A stretch of DNA of 64,000 bases from Obelidium mucronatum. Lineage: Eukaryota; Chytridiomycota; Chytridiomycetes; Chytridiales; Chytriomycetaceae. Every line of letters begins with the position of its first letter. Positions within the stretch are counted from its first letter, which is position 1. The notes beneath the pieces were generated by a model. It made no database searches. It saw only the letters and a list, made by a program, of their open reading frames with translations, and was not told the origin of the DNA. Positions 22,219-33,427 of the stretch are shown here, one piece after another. The DNA lies in assembly GCA_025765595.1 (NCBI GenBank), contig JAIVFH010000109.1:1-64000 (forward strand). Direction: 5' to 3'. Both the position numbers and the translations under genes were made by a program.

Positions 22219-25200
22219 ATGCCTCCGAAATCGAAAGCCGGCGCCAAGAAGAGCAAAACTCGCGGAGCGGCAGCAGCAGCATCGGGCTCCGATGGCGAGA
22301 GGGAAGGCGCAAAGGTCGATGCCGAAGAAAGCAAAGTCCAAGTGAAGACCGAAGTCAAGACCGAAGTCAAGACCGAAGTCAAAGCGAAGACGGAAGCAAA
22401 GCTCGAAGAGTCCGCAGTCCGCCGCCCGCCCCCGCCGCCGCCACCGAAGAAAGAGAAAAAGAAGGCGCTCGTGCCGACTGCGGCTTCGACTGCGGCCGCC
22501 GCGCCGCTGGCAGCTGCGAAAGAAGACGCGCTGCTGTTTATCGCCGAAGACGATATCCGTAAGTGGCAGTGTGGCAGTGCGTGTTGAGAGTGTTTCACTC
22601 ACGGTCTCAATCTCTCTCTTCTCCCTCTTTCTCTACTCTCACAGCCTTCGAGGAGGAATGCATCCGCACGCCGTTCTACCTCAAGGCGTGGCTCTTCTAC
22701 CTCGACCACAAGGCCACAGCCCCGCTGCCGCAGCGCGCCTTCCTGTTTGAACGCGCTCTCCTCTCCCTCCCAGGCTCATACAAACTCTGGAAAGCACACA
22801 CAGACCTCCTTCTGTCCCAAATCCTAGACCCAAAATCACTGAACCCATCCACCCAACTCTCTCGCAGACTCCTCCCCATCACCCACCCTGCCTACGAATC
22901 CCTCAACAACACATACGAGCGATCCCTGGTCCTCTGCAACAAACACCCAGTCCTATGGCTCAACTACTGCCGCTTCCTGATGCACCAGCCATGTCCCACG
23001 AGAACGAGACGGACATTTGATCGTGCTTTGAAGGCATTGCCAATCACTCAACACCCACGCATATGGGACCTGTATCTGAAGTTTGCCACGCAAGCCGGTG
23101 GGGAGACGGCAGTGCGGATCTGGAGGCGGTACTTGAAGTTGCAAGGACTTGATGCCGCCGAGGAATACGTGGATCTGTTGTTGATTGGATTGGACGATGA
23201 TCATAATGATGATGACGATCAAGTTGTAGGGGATGAAGAAGATGCGGTTGATCCTGAGGAAGCGAGGGAGAGACGGAAGGCTCCAAGATATGCGGAAGCG
23301 GCGCGTGTTTTGTCTATTATTATGGCGGACCCGCAGTATGTCAGTCCCCATGGAAAGACTTCTTTTCAGTTGTGGACTCAGTTCTGTGATTTGGTGTGCA
23401 CGCATGCGGAAAGTGTGTTGACACCTACAAGTGATGCCATTTTTGGGTCTGTAGCGGATTCCTCGGCGAGAACGGATGCAGGTCTTGGAGCTGCTTCGAA
23501 AGGAAAAGGAATGGGACTCACGGATGTTTTAAATGTGGAACGAATGATTCGCGCTGGAATCAGCAAGTTTACTGATCAAGTAGGTCGTTTGTGGAATGCA
23601 CTGGCGCGATGGAACGTTGCGAGAGGGAAGTTTGAAAAGGCGAGGGATGTGTACGAAGAGGCTATTGTCAAAGTTTCAACTGTTCGTGACTTTACAATGG
23701 TTTTTGACGCTTATGCTGAATTCGAGGAATCCGTCATTAGCGCTCGCATGGAAGAGATTGCAGACCTGGAAGGAAATGAAGATGTATCTCCAGAAGATAA
23801 AGCGGATTTGGAAGTTGATGTCGATATGCGTTTGGCCCGACTTGAAAAGTTGATGGACAGGCGTCCATTCCTCGTCAATGATGTACTTCTTCGACAAAAT
23901 CCACACAACGTGAATGAATGGGACCAACGTGCAAATTTGTATAGAGAGCGAGGAATGCTGGAAAAAGTTGTGGAGACTTATTCCGAAGCTGTGGCAACCA
24001 TTGTTCCGAAAAAGGCATCCGGGAAGTTGCATATTCTATGGACCCGTTTTGCAACATTTTACGAAGAGAATGACGAGCTAGACCAAGCGCGAACTGTGTT
24101 TGATCGTGCCGTCAATGTAGCATACAAACACGTGGATGATTTGGCTGAACTTTGGTGTCAATGGGCGGAAATGGAGCTTCGGCACAAGGAATTCAAACGT
24201 GCTTTGGATGTGATGGGAAGGGCTACCGTTCCTCCACCACTTTCCAAGAAAATCCCCTCGCTCCACCTTCTTCGGTACAATGATGAAGAATTATCCCCAC
24301 AAATGCGTGTCTTCAAGAGCTTGAAGCTATGGTCGTTCTATGTCGATCTGGAGGAATCCATTGGAACTGTTGAGAGTACAAAGTTGGTGTATGAGCGGAT
24401 TATGGAACTCAAAATAGCGACACCTCAAATTATTATCAATTGTGCAAACTTTTTGGAAGAGCAAAAATGGTTTGAAGAGGTTAGGTTTTTTTTTTTCCTC
24501 TTCTTTAGCATATTCTTAAACTTTCTTCCTTCCTTCTTCACACAAACAGTCATACAAATCCTACGAACGTGGCATTGAGCTGTTTGGCTACCCAGTCGCC
24601 TTTGAACTCTGGAACTTATACCTTCAGAAATTTGTTGAACGCCACGGCAGCGACAAACTGGAACGAGCTCGCGATCTATTTGAACACGCCTTGGACAAGT
24701 GTCCACCGAAATTCGCAAAGACTCTCTACCTTTTATACGCCAAGCTAGAAGAAGACCACGGCCTAACTCGCCACGCCATGAAAATTTACGACCGTGCGAC
24801 TCGCGCTGTCAGTGATGCCGACCGGTTCCCTGTCTTTGAACTCTACATTGCCAAAAGCATATCCTTCTTTGGGCGCACGTCATCGCGAGAGATTTACCAA
24901 CGCGCGTTGGAGGTTCTGCCTGACAAGACTGCACGTACAATGGCGATCCGGTTCGCGCAAATGGAGGCGAGTTTGTTTGAAGTGGACCGTGCGCGAGCGA
25001 TTTGGAGTTATGGAAGTCAATTTGCGGATCCGAGAATCGATGCAGAGTATTGGAAGGGATGGCAAGAGTTTGAGACGAAGCATGGGAATGAGGATACGTT
25101 TAAAGAAATGCTGAGGTATGGAGTTTTTTTTGTAATTTATTTTGATACCACTCTGGATTGATCAAAAACTTTGTGTTTTTTGTTAGGCTCAAACGATCTG

Positions 25201-25763
25201 TTCAAGCAAAGTTCAATACGGATGTTGGGTTTATTTCGAACCAGCTTTTGGCGCAACGTGCTGCCGCGGCTGCTGCCGACGCGGAAGAATCAGCCATCGA
25301 GTCACAAATGAATGCAGAATTGGACGAAGAAGACAGAAAAGCTGGTCGTATTCAACCTGCGTCAGAAACAAAACAAGCACCGGGTGGATCCAGAATAGTT
25401 GGATTCGTTCCTGCAAAGTCGCGAACTACTTTGAGTGAAGTGACTGTATTCCATGGAGACCAAGAGGATGAAGGTGGCGCTAAAGCAAAGCCAGCTGTTG
25501 CGAATCCAGATGCTATTGAAATCAGTGATGATGAGAATGACGATGAGGCGGATGCAACTGGGGCCATGGATTTGGATTTGGATGATGCTGAATCAGAGCA
25601 GGATGTTGATGAAGAAGGAAAGAAGGAGTTTGCCAATTTGCAAAAGCGAGCCATTCCTGACGAAGTGTTTGGTGGTCTTGCCAAGTTGGGTAACACTGCT
25701 GAGGATTCAAACAAGGCAAACAAGGAATTGGGTGCCAAAGAGAGATTCAAGAGAAAGCGTTGA
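22219..25763 (+). CDS. SYF1: Pre-mRNA splicing factor SYF1 (XAB2 homologue)
   Basis: HAT-repeat scaffold of the Prp19/NineTeen complex, acting in spliceosome activation in the nucleus. Exon 1 (22219-22558) encodes a lineage-specific Ala/Lys/Pro-rich leader containing tandem KTEV repeats. Introns are 22559-22644, 24480-24549 and 25116-25186, all GT-AG. Exon 2 opens with the SYF1 hallmark PFEEECIRTPFYLKAWLFYL and LPGSYKLWKAH. Successive HAT helices (for example YKLWKAHTDLL, LWTRFATFYEE, AFELWNLYLQKFV) fill about 900 residues. The tail is acidic (EISDDENDD) and ends KERFKRKR with TGA at 25761. Total about 1,100 residues, longer than usual because of the leader. No frame breaks. Its 5' end was copied to 13950-14362. 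Confidence 0.92.
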
Positions 25764-25938
25764 AACCTGAAAAAGGTCAATAAATGGATCTATTTAATCA
25801 CCCAAATAAAGTTTGCAGCCAAAAAGAAATTTTGAAAGACACAATCATAATAATAGATAAGTACAAAAGCCACTCAAAAACAACGAGAGATAATAAAGCA
25901 AAGAGATTGAATGCAGGAATGCATATAGCTGATGCCAA

Positions 25939-26916
25939 TCATTGCGCATTGCCACCAACATTCACAATCACAGATTCGAAAAGTCCATCAACGGTAGAGG
26001 CCATTTGCTGAATCTTTTGCACAAGATTGCGTTTTCGTGCCCGACACTGAGAAATGGACGTTTGGATCGCGGCAACATTTTCAGGGGATAGTTCTTCAGT
26101 AGAGATAAAGAGGGAAGAAGGGTATGCAGAAAAGAAGCTAGAAGCAGTGGTGGTGATGCTGGAGAAAGCAAATGGTGGTAACAGCTTAGCAATAGCCTGG
26201 AATGTAGTTGTAGTTGTTGTTGTTGTTGCAGTTGGTGTTCTTGTTGCTGAATCTGAGGCTGGCTGGTTGGGCTTTTGCTCATCAGATAACACTTGCTTTT
26301 CATCTGCTGCTGCTGCAGCTTCCAAAGACAATGACAGATTCGGCGAGCCCTGCAACGTTTCCGCTTCCGACAGATGCGAATGCGATGAGGCTACCGACGC
26401 CGAGCGTTTCGGCGGGGCGCCGTTGTCGACGAGCGTCTGGGCGTCATCGGCGGCCGTCGGCGCGGCGGCGGCGAGTTCGAGGTCCTGCGCGGCGGCGGGG
26501 GCGGGCGCGGCGGCAGGGGCAGGCTCGGGGTCGCGCGGCAGGGCAAGCCCGGCGGCGAGGTCGGCGGGGCGCACGGCGTCGAGGGCCTCCAGCGCGCTGG
26601 TCAGCCGCTCGTCGACTTCCTTGAGGCGCCGCACCAGCCGCGCCTTGTCCCTGGGCGCCGCCGCTGCGTACTCGCGCCGCAGATCGCCCGCCAGCGCCGA
26701 CAGCTGCGGCGCCAGCGTCCGCACGCCCGCCTCCGCCGCCCGCAGCTGCGCCGACACTTGCGCCCGCCGGCGCCGCACAAGCCGCAGCGAGCGCCGGCCG
26801 TTGTGGCGTCGCACAAGAAGCTGCACCCCGACCGTCAGCGCAAGACCGGCGCAGAGCGTCGTGCACACGGCGCCGACGACCGCCAGCGCCGATGCTTGAA
26901 AGCTGCTTGTCTTCAT
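25939..26916 (-). CDS. Small membrane protein with possible BAG-like helical domain
   Basis: Single exon, 325 residues, high GC in its 5' half. An N-terminal hydrophobic helix (about residues 8-34, ALAVVGAVCTTLCAGLALTV) is followed by a basic stretch (RRHNGRRSLRLVRRRR), which suggests a membrane anchor with a cytosolic remainder. Residues about 50-120 form a helical segment ending LKEVDERLTSALEALDAV, reminiscent of the last BAG-domain helix that binds Hsp70; this is a weak call. The middle is Ala/Pro- and Thr-rich and probably disordered. The C-terminus has another helix (RARKRNLVQKIQQM). Function uncertain. Confidence 0.55.
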   Translation of the reverse strand: MKTSSFQASALAVVGAVCTTLCAGLALTVGVQLLVRRHNGRRSLRLVRRRRAQVSAQLRAAEAGVRTLAPQLSALAGDLRREYAAAAPRDKARLVRRLKEVDERLTSALEALDAVRPADLAAGLALPRDPEPAPAAAPAPAAAQDLELAAAAPTAADDAQTLVDNGAPPKRSASVASSHSHLSEAETLQGSPNLSLSLEAAAAADEKQVLSDEQKPNQPASDSATRTPTATTTTTTTTFQAIAKLLPPFAFSSITTTASSFFSAYPSSLFISTEELSPENVAAIQTSISQCRARKRNLVQKIQQMASTVDGLFESVIVNVGGNAQ

Positions 26917-27064
26917 CGTCGTGAGTGAGTCTTTTGCTGTTTTTCTTTTTTTTCTTCCGATTTTTGTTTGGGTGACTCCAACTGACGTGGGACCAAATAA
27001 ATATTACAAATTAAAAAACAATTTATTGAAGAATTTATTATCATCTAGATTTTTAATCAACTTT

Positions 27065-30003
27065 TCAACTCTTTGTTAAATGCACGTTGACTTGTACCCC
27101 ATCATCTTCCGACGCGTAATCGCACACTGTGTCACCTTGCTCTAGGTGTCGTAAGAACTTGCCTGCATTCGATACTGCCAGCTTGGCTTGCGGCAGCCAT
27201 CCAAGCAGCACCCAAACATGGACCATATCTCTGTACATTTCATGCCGAACAAGGGATGTCCTTTTGAGCTTTTCAGGTAGTTTTGGCAACTCCGCCAGCC
27301 CCCCATCATCTAAATCTAACGTTGCTGCATTCGCCTTCTCCGCTTCCCGTGCCATTACATTCGAATAGGTATATTTTTTCGCAAGAAGAATGCTCTCATC
27401 GCGTAATACTTCGGCATCCCCTGTCAATATCAACAGCGGTGGCATCCCAGAATACTCATTGTTGTACACTGGACTGATTAATGGATGTGTAATCATGATT
27501 TCAATTACACTCTTGATTCTCGAGTCTTCTTGCTCAAGCATTTTCCTAGTCAGTAAAGGCGATGGTGTAGTAGAGGAAGCTACACTGCTGTTGCTGCTGC
27601 TGGAGTGGGTACTTCCCGGAAATAGTAGATGTGATGGCTGGTGCTGCCTTTTATCTTTGTGTCGCTGCTGCTCGTGCTGTATTTGTTGCTGCTGTTGGCG
27701 CAATGTATCTTGTTCCAACAGTTTTTTCTTCTTCAGCTGATTTCGCTGTTGCTTCGGAGAATTTGTTGAAATTCCCAACAACACAGCATTGCTTGGTGCG
27801 ATCGAAAGAGGCGTCATGGATCTCCTTCGATCGGTACTTGGTAATGGAAGAATCCTCTGCTTTGAATTACCCAAGATATACATGTACACTGGATTATCCA
27901 CTCCATTCGGGTTCTCTGCGCTTTTTGGTATAATTGGATCATGTAAAGAGACAACTCGATTTGGAAGCCAATCTACATTTGCATTCTCTTTCCATGACTC
28001 GTTGCGGTAGCTTAAATCTATCCAAGGCTGATTTTGCATACATATGGGTAAATGTATGGGTAAAAAAAAGCACGAAAAAACGGAGATAGACTCAACTGAA
28101 AATAGAACTACCGCCCCGGGTAGTGCGATCATGGGCTCTCCTGTGGCTGCAGTGCGGAGATAGCATTTTAGGTAAGTCAAGAGAGCCATGCAAAGGCCTC
28201 CACCGGCACTATCTCCCATCAAAACAATATTCTCAGGCGGAATAGCAGTATGACGAGGTGTATTTGTTTCCGGGCACGGCGAGTCGAAAGTACAATGGTT
28301 GGGATTTGTCAGATACAAATATGCTGCCAAACAGTCATGCAAACCCGCTAATAAAAAAGAGGCATCAATAAAAAAACAATCGTTTGAAGAAAATCTCCCA
28401 ACCTGGAAACGGAGCCTCAGGCGCCAACCGATAGTTGATTGCAAATACATCATAACCAGTCTCCATCATAATCCTTGCCACAAAGCTCCGACTTCTCACA
28501 GTATCTCCCAAGCAATAAGCACCTCCATGAATAAACAAAATAACCTTCCGAGTCACACCAACTTTAACGTCACCACCGTCGCCTAATTCCCGCCTTTCCT
28601 TCACCAACCATTCCCCCTCCAAACAGTAATCTGTGTACAAAACTGGCTCTCCGGACTCGTCCACTTCTGCCGGGATCGGAAACCGAAACTTTTGAGCAAT
28701 ACGCAACGCTTCCGCTTCAAACCGAAGCAACTCGATTCTACGCACACGGAAATGAACCACCACAAGGCACGAACCCTTTGGATGCGCATTTAAATCCTTT
28801 TCACGAAACTGAGACGTGATTTCTCGGGCTCGTTGGATAGAGTGTGAAGAGTATGATAACTGGTTTCGAAGCCAATGGAGTGTCACCTGTTCACGGAAAA
28901 AATTAAATCAACTACTAATTAAGAAGCTATAAAAATCAATTGTAATTTACATGAAGCTTCCCGTTCCAAGTAGGTCTCCCAACACCCTCGCGAGCGTAAT
29001 CAAAGATCCCGCCAGTCAATATCCGGATCTGGTGAACCACAAGACCCGAGAAAAAAAGCGCTTCCTCCCAAATCGAACGTTTCGTTTCGGAATTCTCTGA
29101 ACTGGTATTACTGTCGGCGCTGTCTGTGCTCCCATTGCTACTACTACTCCTACTGCTGCTTCTTTCAGCTTCAGAATCTGATCGAATGCGGCGTTTTCTG
29201 CGCTGTTTTCGAAATAGAGATGTGGATGAATTACGGGGTGGGTTGATGCTTGAAGGTTCTGATGTCAGAATCATTGACTTTGAGGATGTGGTTCTGGATA
29301 TTGTTGGAGGACTTGGTTGTTGGTGTTGGTGGGTTATTACACTAGAACGACGCGTAATGGATGTGATAATGTGTTGGAATATCGATTGCTGCTGTTGTGA
29401 GTCCTGCTCAGGAGATTCTGTAGAGTTCATTTCTGTGACAGTTACAGCTGGAGGTGGGTTATTATTGCTGTTGGAGACTGAAGCCCCCACTACCGGGAGA
29501 TTGACAAAACTATGCTGCGATGTTAATCGGCGAAGAGATGCCGAACTTGGGAACTGTTGTTGGAGTAACAAAAGTTGTTCGAGCTTCTGAGATAGAGCTT
29601 TTGATTCGAGTTTATTCTGTAACGGGCTTGCTGTTTGTTTTTGGCTGTCATTGGGTTGTTGTGGTGGCGAAATGGATGATTCTGAAGTATACGAGTTGTA
29701 GGAGCTAGTTGACGAAGAGATAGAAGTAGAAGAAAGGCTTCGAGGAGATTGGGCGACTCTTTTTGGGCTGTTGGGCGTGTGTGGCACATGAGTGGCGGTA
29801 CTTGTGGTTGGTGTTGCGAATGTATCGATAGAGTCTGGTTCGATTCCATAATCTTGCGGATTAAAGTTGCCAAAAGAGAATGGATGCAGCGTTGTTGGAA
29901 GGACGCCTTGCATTTGATTGTTTGGATTTTGACAACCCCGTCGGGGTCCAAAAATAGAAAAATAAAACGAGTGAGGGAAAAGTCCGAAAGAAGACCCCGC
30001 CAA
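27065..30003 (-). CDS. Hormone-sensitive-lipase-type alpha/beta hydrolase
   Basis: Predicted esterase/lipase of the alpha/beta-hydrolase-3 family. The oxyanion-hole motif HGGAYCLGD lies near 28530. The nucleophile motif GDSAGGG lies near 28210. The acid is probably in TGDAEVLRDE near 27400, and the histidine in MYRDMVHVW near 27220. Exon 1 (30003 to about 28950) encodes a ~340-residue Ser/Gln-rich, likely disordered leader, then the hydrolase N-terminus. Further introns fall near 28920-28890, 28400-28350 and 28090-28035. A Gln/His-rich insertion (LRQQQQQIQHEQQRHK) interrupts the cap-to-core region, as happens in some fungal steryl-ester or HSL-like enzymes. The start could also be 29910. Substrate unknown. 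Confidence 0.78.
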
Positions 30004-30465
30004 AGAGAAATGGCTAGAAATGGTGAAATGGCGGTACCTATATCTTGTGTTGCAGTATCATGAAGAAATATCTCACAAAATAAGATGATTTCAAGACTAA
30101 AAGCTTTTGTTTAAAAGCCTCAGCTCAGCGAATATGAAACTTTTTCTAGCCCACTCGCAAGGATCCTTTGCGGAGCAGCAGCATCTGTTTTAATTACTGC
30201 GTGGATTATTTTTGAGACTGAATTCTTTCAAGATCTTTAAGATGGGCTTGATTTAATCATCCAGTGGGCATGCACCAAACGGATCCTTCCTCTGCCTCGA
30301 ATAAACACGACAGCAAAACGCTGACACGGGAATACGAAAGAAACAGTAGCTGGTATCTGGTGTTTCCCTGGAATATAAACCTAGACACAAGATACTATTC
30401 AAAATCTTTTTAATCAAATATTTGTGCATGCAGCCTTGCTGGGCACGCTCCAGCCTAAAAATCTC
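30004..30465. other. Intergenic between lipase and RNase T2
   Basis: AT-rich divergent promoter space. No coding region or RNA gene recognised. Confidence 0.5.
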
Positions 30466-30478
30466 TTATAAATAAAGA
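30466..30478 (+). promoter_or_regulatory. TATA-like element of the interrupted RNase T2 gene
   Basis: CTTATAAATAAAG lies about 50 bp upstream of the ATG at 30523. Confidence 0.45.
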
Positions 30479-30522
30479 TGACACTTGAAGCCTTCGTCTC
30501 AAACGAAAACTACTGAAAAAAA

Positions 30523-31880
30523 ATGGCCGTGAGTTTGTCTGCCTCCGTCTGCCCATCCTATGCCATCGGGTGTAGGAATGCGGAAAATGTACCTGGCCCG
30601 GATAAACCCGATCCGATTTGGGTGTCTTTGGGTGTCTTGGGTGTCTTCGGATAAACCCGGTCGGATACAACCTGGTATATACGAGCTGTCAGTTGAATCG
30701 TATTTAGAACTCAAAGAGCTGCCTGTTAACATCAAAAAAACGCGATAAACAACCATTGCAGTTGCCCTTTGTAAATCACAGTTTTAAATGTTAGTTTCTA
30801 CTCGAGAAGCAACCCCAACCTCCACATCTGATGATGGGCCTGTCTTAACCCCACGTACAAGCGCAAGGAGAGTGCCTCTTCTTTTCAAGTATCCTGATCT
30901 GGAAAATAAAAAGAAGTTGCAGGAAAAAGTCCTTATTCTAAATAAAATATGAATTTTTTTGGTTGATGACTAACGCTATCGGATAGACCAGGTAAACCCG
31001 GCATTTTACCGGATCGGATCCTGCCGGATGGCTAAATCCGAAGGTACCAGATTTTCCCGGATGCGCATTCCTAATCGGGTGTCAATTGAACCCAGTCAAC
31101 AACGCCACATACGACGAGTGCTGTGTCTCCAACAACATTTTCGTGTTTGCTCAGAACTACACTGTGGGTCTGTCATACAAGTCTCCAAACTTTGGATGGA
31201 CCAAGAACGAAGTGGTCGCTTCTATTGGAAACCGTTTCACAATCCATGGTTTGTGGGCTGACCACTGTGATGGATCTTACGAAGGAACCAAGTGGAACGC
31301 TGACCACACCATCAAGACTTCTATTGATTATGATCTTGTTGGATGCGATGTGACCCACGCTTTCCAAAACGCTGCTGACGTGATTCTGTCCAACTGCAAC
31401 AAGGCCTACCTCTATGACTACATGAGCGCCAACTGGGTTGGTGGCGACGGAGACAACAACTGGTTTTGGTCCCACGAATGGTCAAAGCACGGTACTTGCA
31501 CTGGCTCCTTCAAGGACAGATGCTACGACGGTTCCTCCAAATTTCAAGGATTCTTTGACTTTTTACAAGTCAACATTGAAGTGTACACAAAGCTGGACAT
31601 GATGGATGCATTCAAGAAGAGTGGAATTGTTCCAAGTGATTCAGCCACGTACACTCTTGCTGGTTTGAATGCTGCCCACAAGGCTGCATTCGGTTTCGAA
31701 GGCGGTATGCAGTGTGTCAAGAACAACGGAAAACAATACTTGACTGAAGTCTGGACTTACCTTACTGAAGCTCCTGGTCACAAGTACAACCCAGTTTCTC
31801 CAACCATTGTTCCATCTCCTTACCAGTCTTGCAACGGTTCTTTGCCGATCGTGTTTGCGTTGACTGCCAACAAGAACTAA
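30523..31880 (+). pseudogene. RNase T2 family ribonuclease, interrupted by a transposon
   Basis: Extracellular-type acid ribonuclease. The coding frame starts at ATG 30523, runs 16-17 codons to a CP.YAI.C motif also present in the paralogue at 57.3-58.3 kb, and is then split by a 501-bp element (30573-31073). It continues in the same frame to TAA at 31878-31880. The catalytic motifs are intact: FTIHGLWADHC (CAS I) near 31225-31260 and FWSHEWSKHGTC (CAS II) near 31465-31500. Conserved cysteines and the late GGMQCV and YLTEVW blocks are also present. No normal secretion signal is visible at the start, so an upstream exon may exist or be lost. With the element in place the frame is closed; expression would need excision or splicing out. 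Confidence 0.8.
30573..31073. mobile_element. Non-autonomous hAT-like miniature transposon (MITE)
   Basis: 501 bp bounded by an 8-bp target duplication, ATCGGGTG (30565-30572 and 31074-31081). The ends are inverted: TAGGAATGCG at 30573 and its complement at 31064-31073. Diverged subterminal repeats follow (GAAAAT...TACC, CGGATAAACCCG, ATCCGATCCGG). An 8-bp duplication and a TAGGNATG-type terminus fit the hAT superfamily. It carries no transposase; the longest frame of note is 54 codons (30788-30952), of unknown meaning. Confidence 0.85.
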
Positions 31881-32066
31881 AAATAATAATAATGAGTGTT
31901 ACACTATAGTCACTAGCAGATAGACTTAAATAAATAAGAGAGGTTACGTCGATAAAACACAAATAGCACTGCAATCAGTCCACGGAAAGAGGAATGTAGT
32001 TCTTCCACTCAAAAGATAGTAAATCAGAGAAGAATCAGATTTGTTTATTGCCGATTCATTGTGGAA

Positions 32067-33361
32067 TCAGTTGCTTCCACTAACACCTGCACCCGCAAAA
32101 GTATTCATATCACTAGCAACATGAGCAGCTGCTTTCAAAATCGGATAAGCAAGCGCCGCCCCAGTTCCTTCGCCCAAACGAAACCCAATATCCAGCATGG
32201 GCTTCAAAGTCCCCTGAGTCATATGCAACGCGTCTTCGATAGTTTCAATCGCGATTTGAGTTCCAGACTCTGCACTTGTGTGTGAAAAAAAGGCACATTG
32301 CGCAAGAAGATGTGTGTCTTCCGGAAAGAGTTTCGCAGCATATAGAAACGCAACCATGGAAATGAAACCATCCACTATCAAAGCAGTCTTTTGTGATCTT
32401 GCAACAGCGATAGATGCGCCTACCATGGAAGCAATTTCTAACTGAACAAGGGCTGTCAAGATTTGATGATGAAATCCAAACTATACTGGACTTACTCCTC
32501 CAATGTGACAGAATATTTCCCTCCAATCACCAGCATCAATTACTTCCTTATTTTTTGTAACAACAGAGTCCACAATGCTGATTTTGTGGGTATACCGCTC
32601 TCCTTCAACTCCAGTTCCTTTTCCTGTCACTTGAGCGGCAGATTTCCCCGACGCAGCAGATAACAAAATTGCAGCCACTGCAGTGTTTCCGATACCTAGA
32701 GTTCGCCCGCGTTTATAAGATAAACGCCGGCAGAGAAAACAGTGAATTACCAAGTTCGCCAATTCCAATGACATCGACTCCTCCCCTGATCGCATCATTA
32801 GCAAACTTGATCCCAGTTTCAAGAGCTGCATCGAGTTGCTCTTTCGACAATGCACACTCGTGAGTCAAAGACGATAGGGATCCATGAGGTGCGAACACCT
32901 TATCAACGAAAACTCCAGGAAAAGTTTCCTCAGTGTCAACCCCGACATCAATGACGCTTAAATCCAAGCCATTCGAGTTACAGATTGCGTTAATGGCAGC
33001 TCCACCTGATCCCTAGAAGCCTGGGGGTCAGTTGTCCCCCTTTGATTTTGGTGTTGAACGAACCAAGTTTCGAAGCATCTCTCTTGTCACAACTTTTGGA
33101 AACTGCGATACGCCATCATCAGCGATTCCATGATCGGCGGCAAACAGAAGGATGCGACCAGATGATACTCTGGAGGGAGTGTTGTTGTTGTTAAAACAGA
33201 GTTGTGACGACTGTTTTGCCCACGTACGTAGGTTTAAGCGTCCGCTGGAGAGCCATCAGACGCACACTCCATTCTTCGAGACGGCCGAGGGATCCAGGCG
33301 GCTTTGTTTTGTTGTCGATTTCAGCTTGTGCCTTTGCAACCCAAGTTGGATAATCCTCCAT
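32067..33361 (-). CDS. cobT: Nicotinate-nucleotide:dimethylbenzimidazole phosphoribosyltransferase (CobT-like)
   Basis: Makes alpha-ribazole phosphate, the lower-ligand precursor of vitamin B12, from DMB and NaMN. Start at 33361. Five exons give the family signatures in order: [61 protein letters not shown] after a GTAATT intron; HIGG joined to [26 protein letters not shown]; and finally [15 protein letters not shown], whose Glu is the catalytic base in the bacterial enzyme. The second intron uses an unusual GTTCGT donor. The presence of spliceosomal introns argues against bacterial contamination. The frame is clean throughout when spliced. Localisation signals are not obvious. Confidence 0.9.
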
Positions 33362-33427
33362 TTTCACAAAAAAAGAAACAGGTGGCTCTCTTTCACTTTT
33401 ATTCACATTCTGTCTCAATTCTCAAAG

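Noticed and set aside
26054..26899. 281-codon plus-strand frame opposite the BAG-like gene
   Set aside because: Shadow of the GC-rich minus-strand gene; Ser/Arg/Ala-rich composition without domains, whereas the minus frame has a TM helix and ordered helices.
32067..33361. Bacterial contamination or recent bacterial transfer for CobT
   Set aside because: Four spliceosomal introns with family-consistent joins and fungal genes on both sides.
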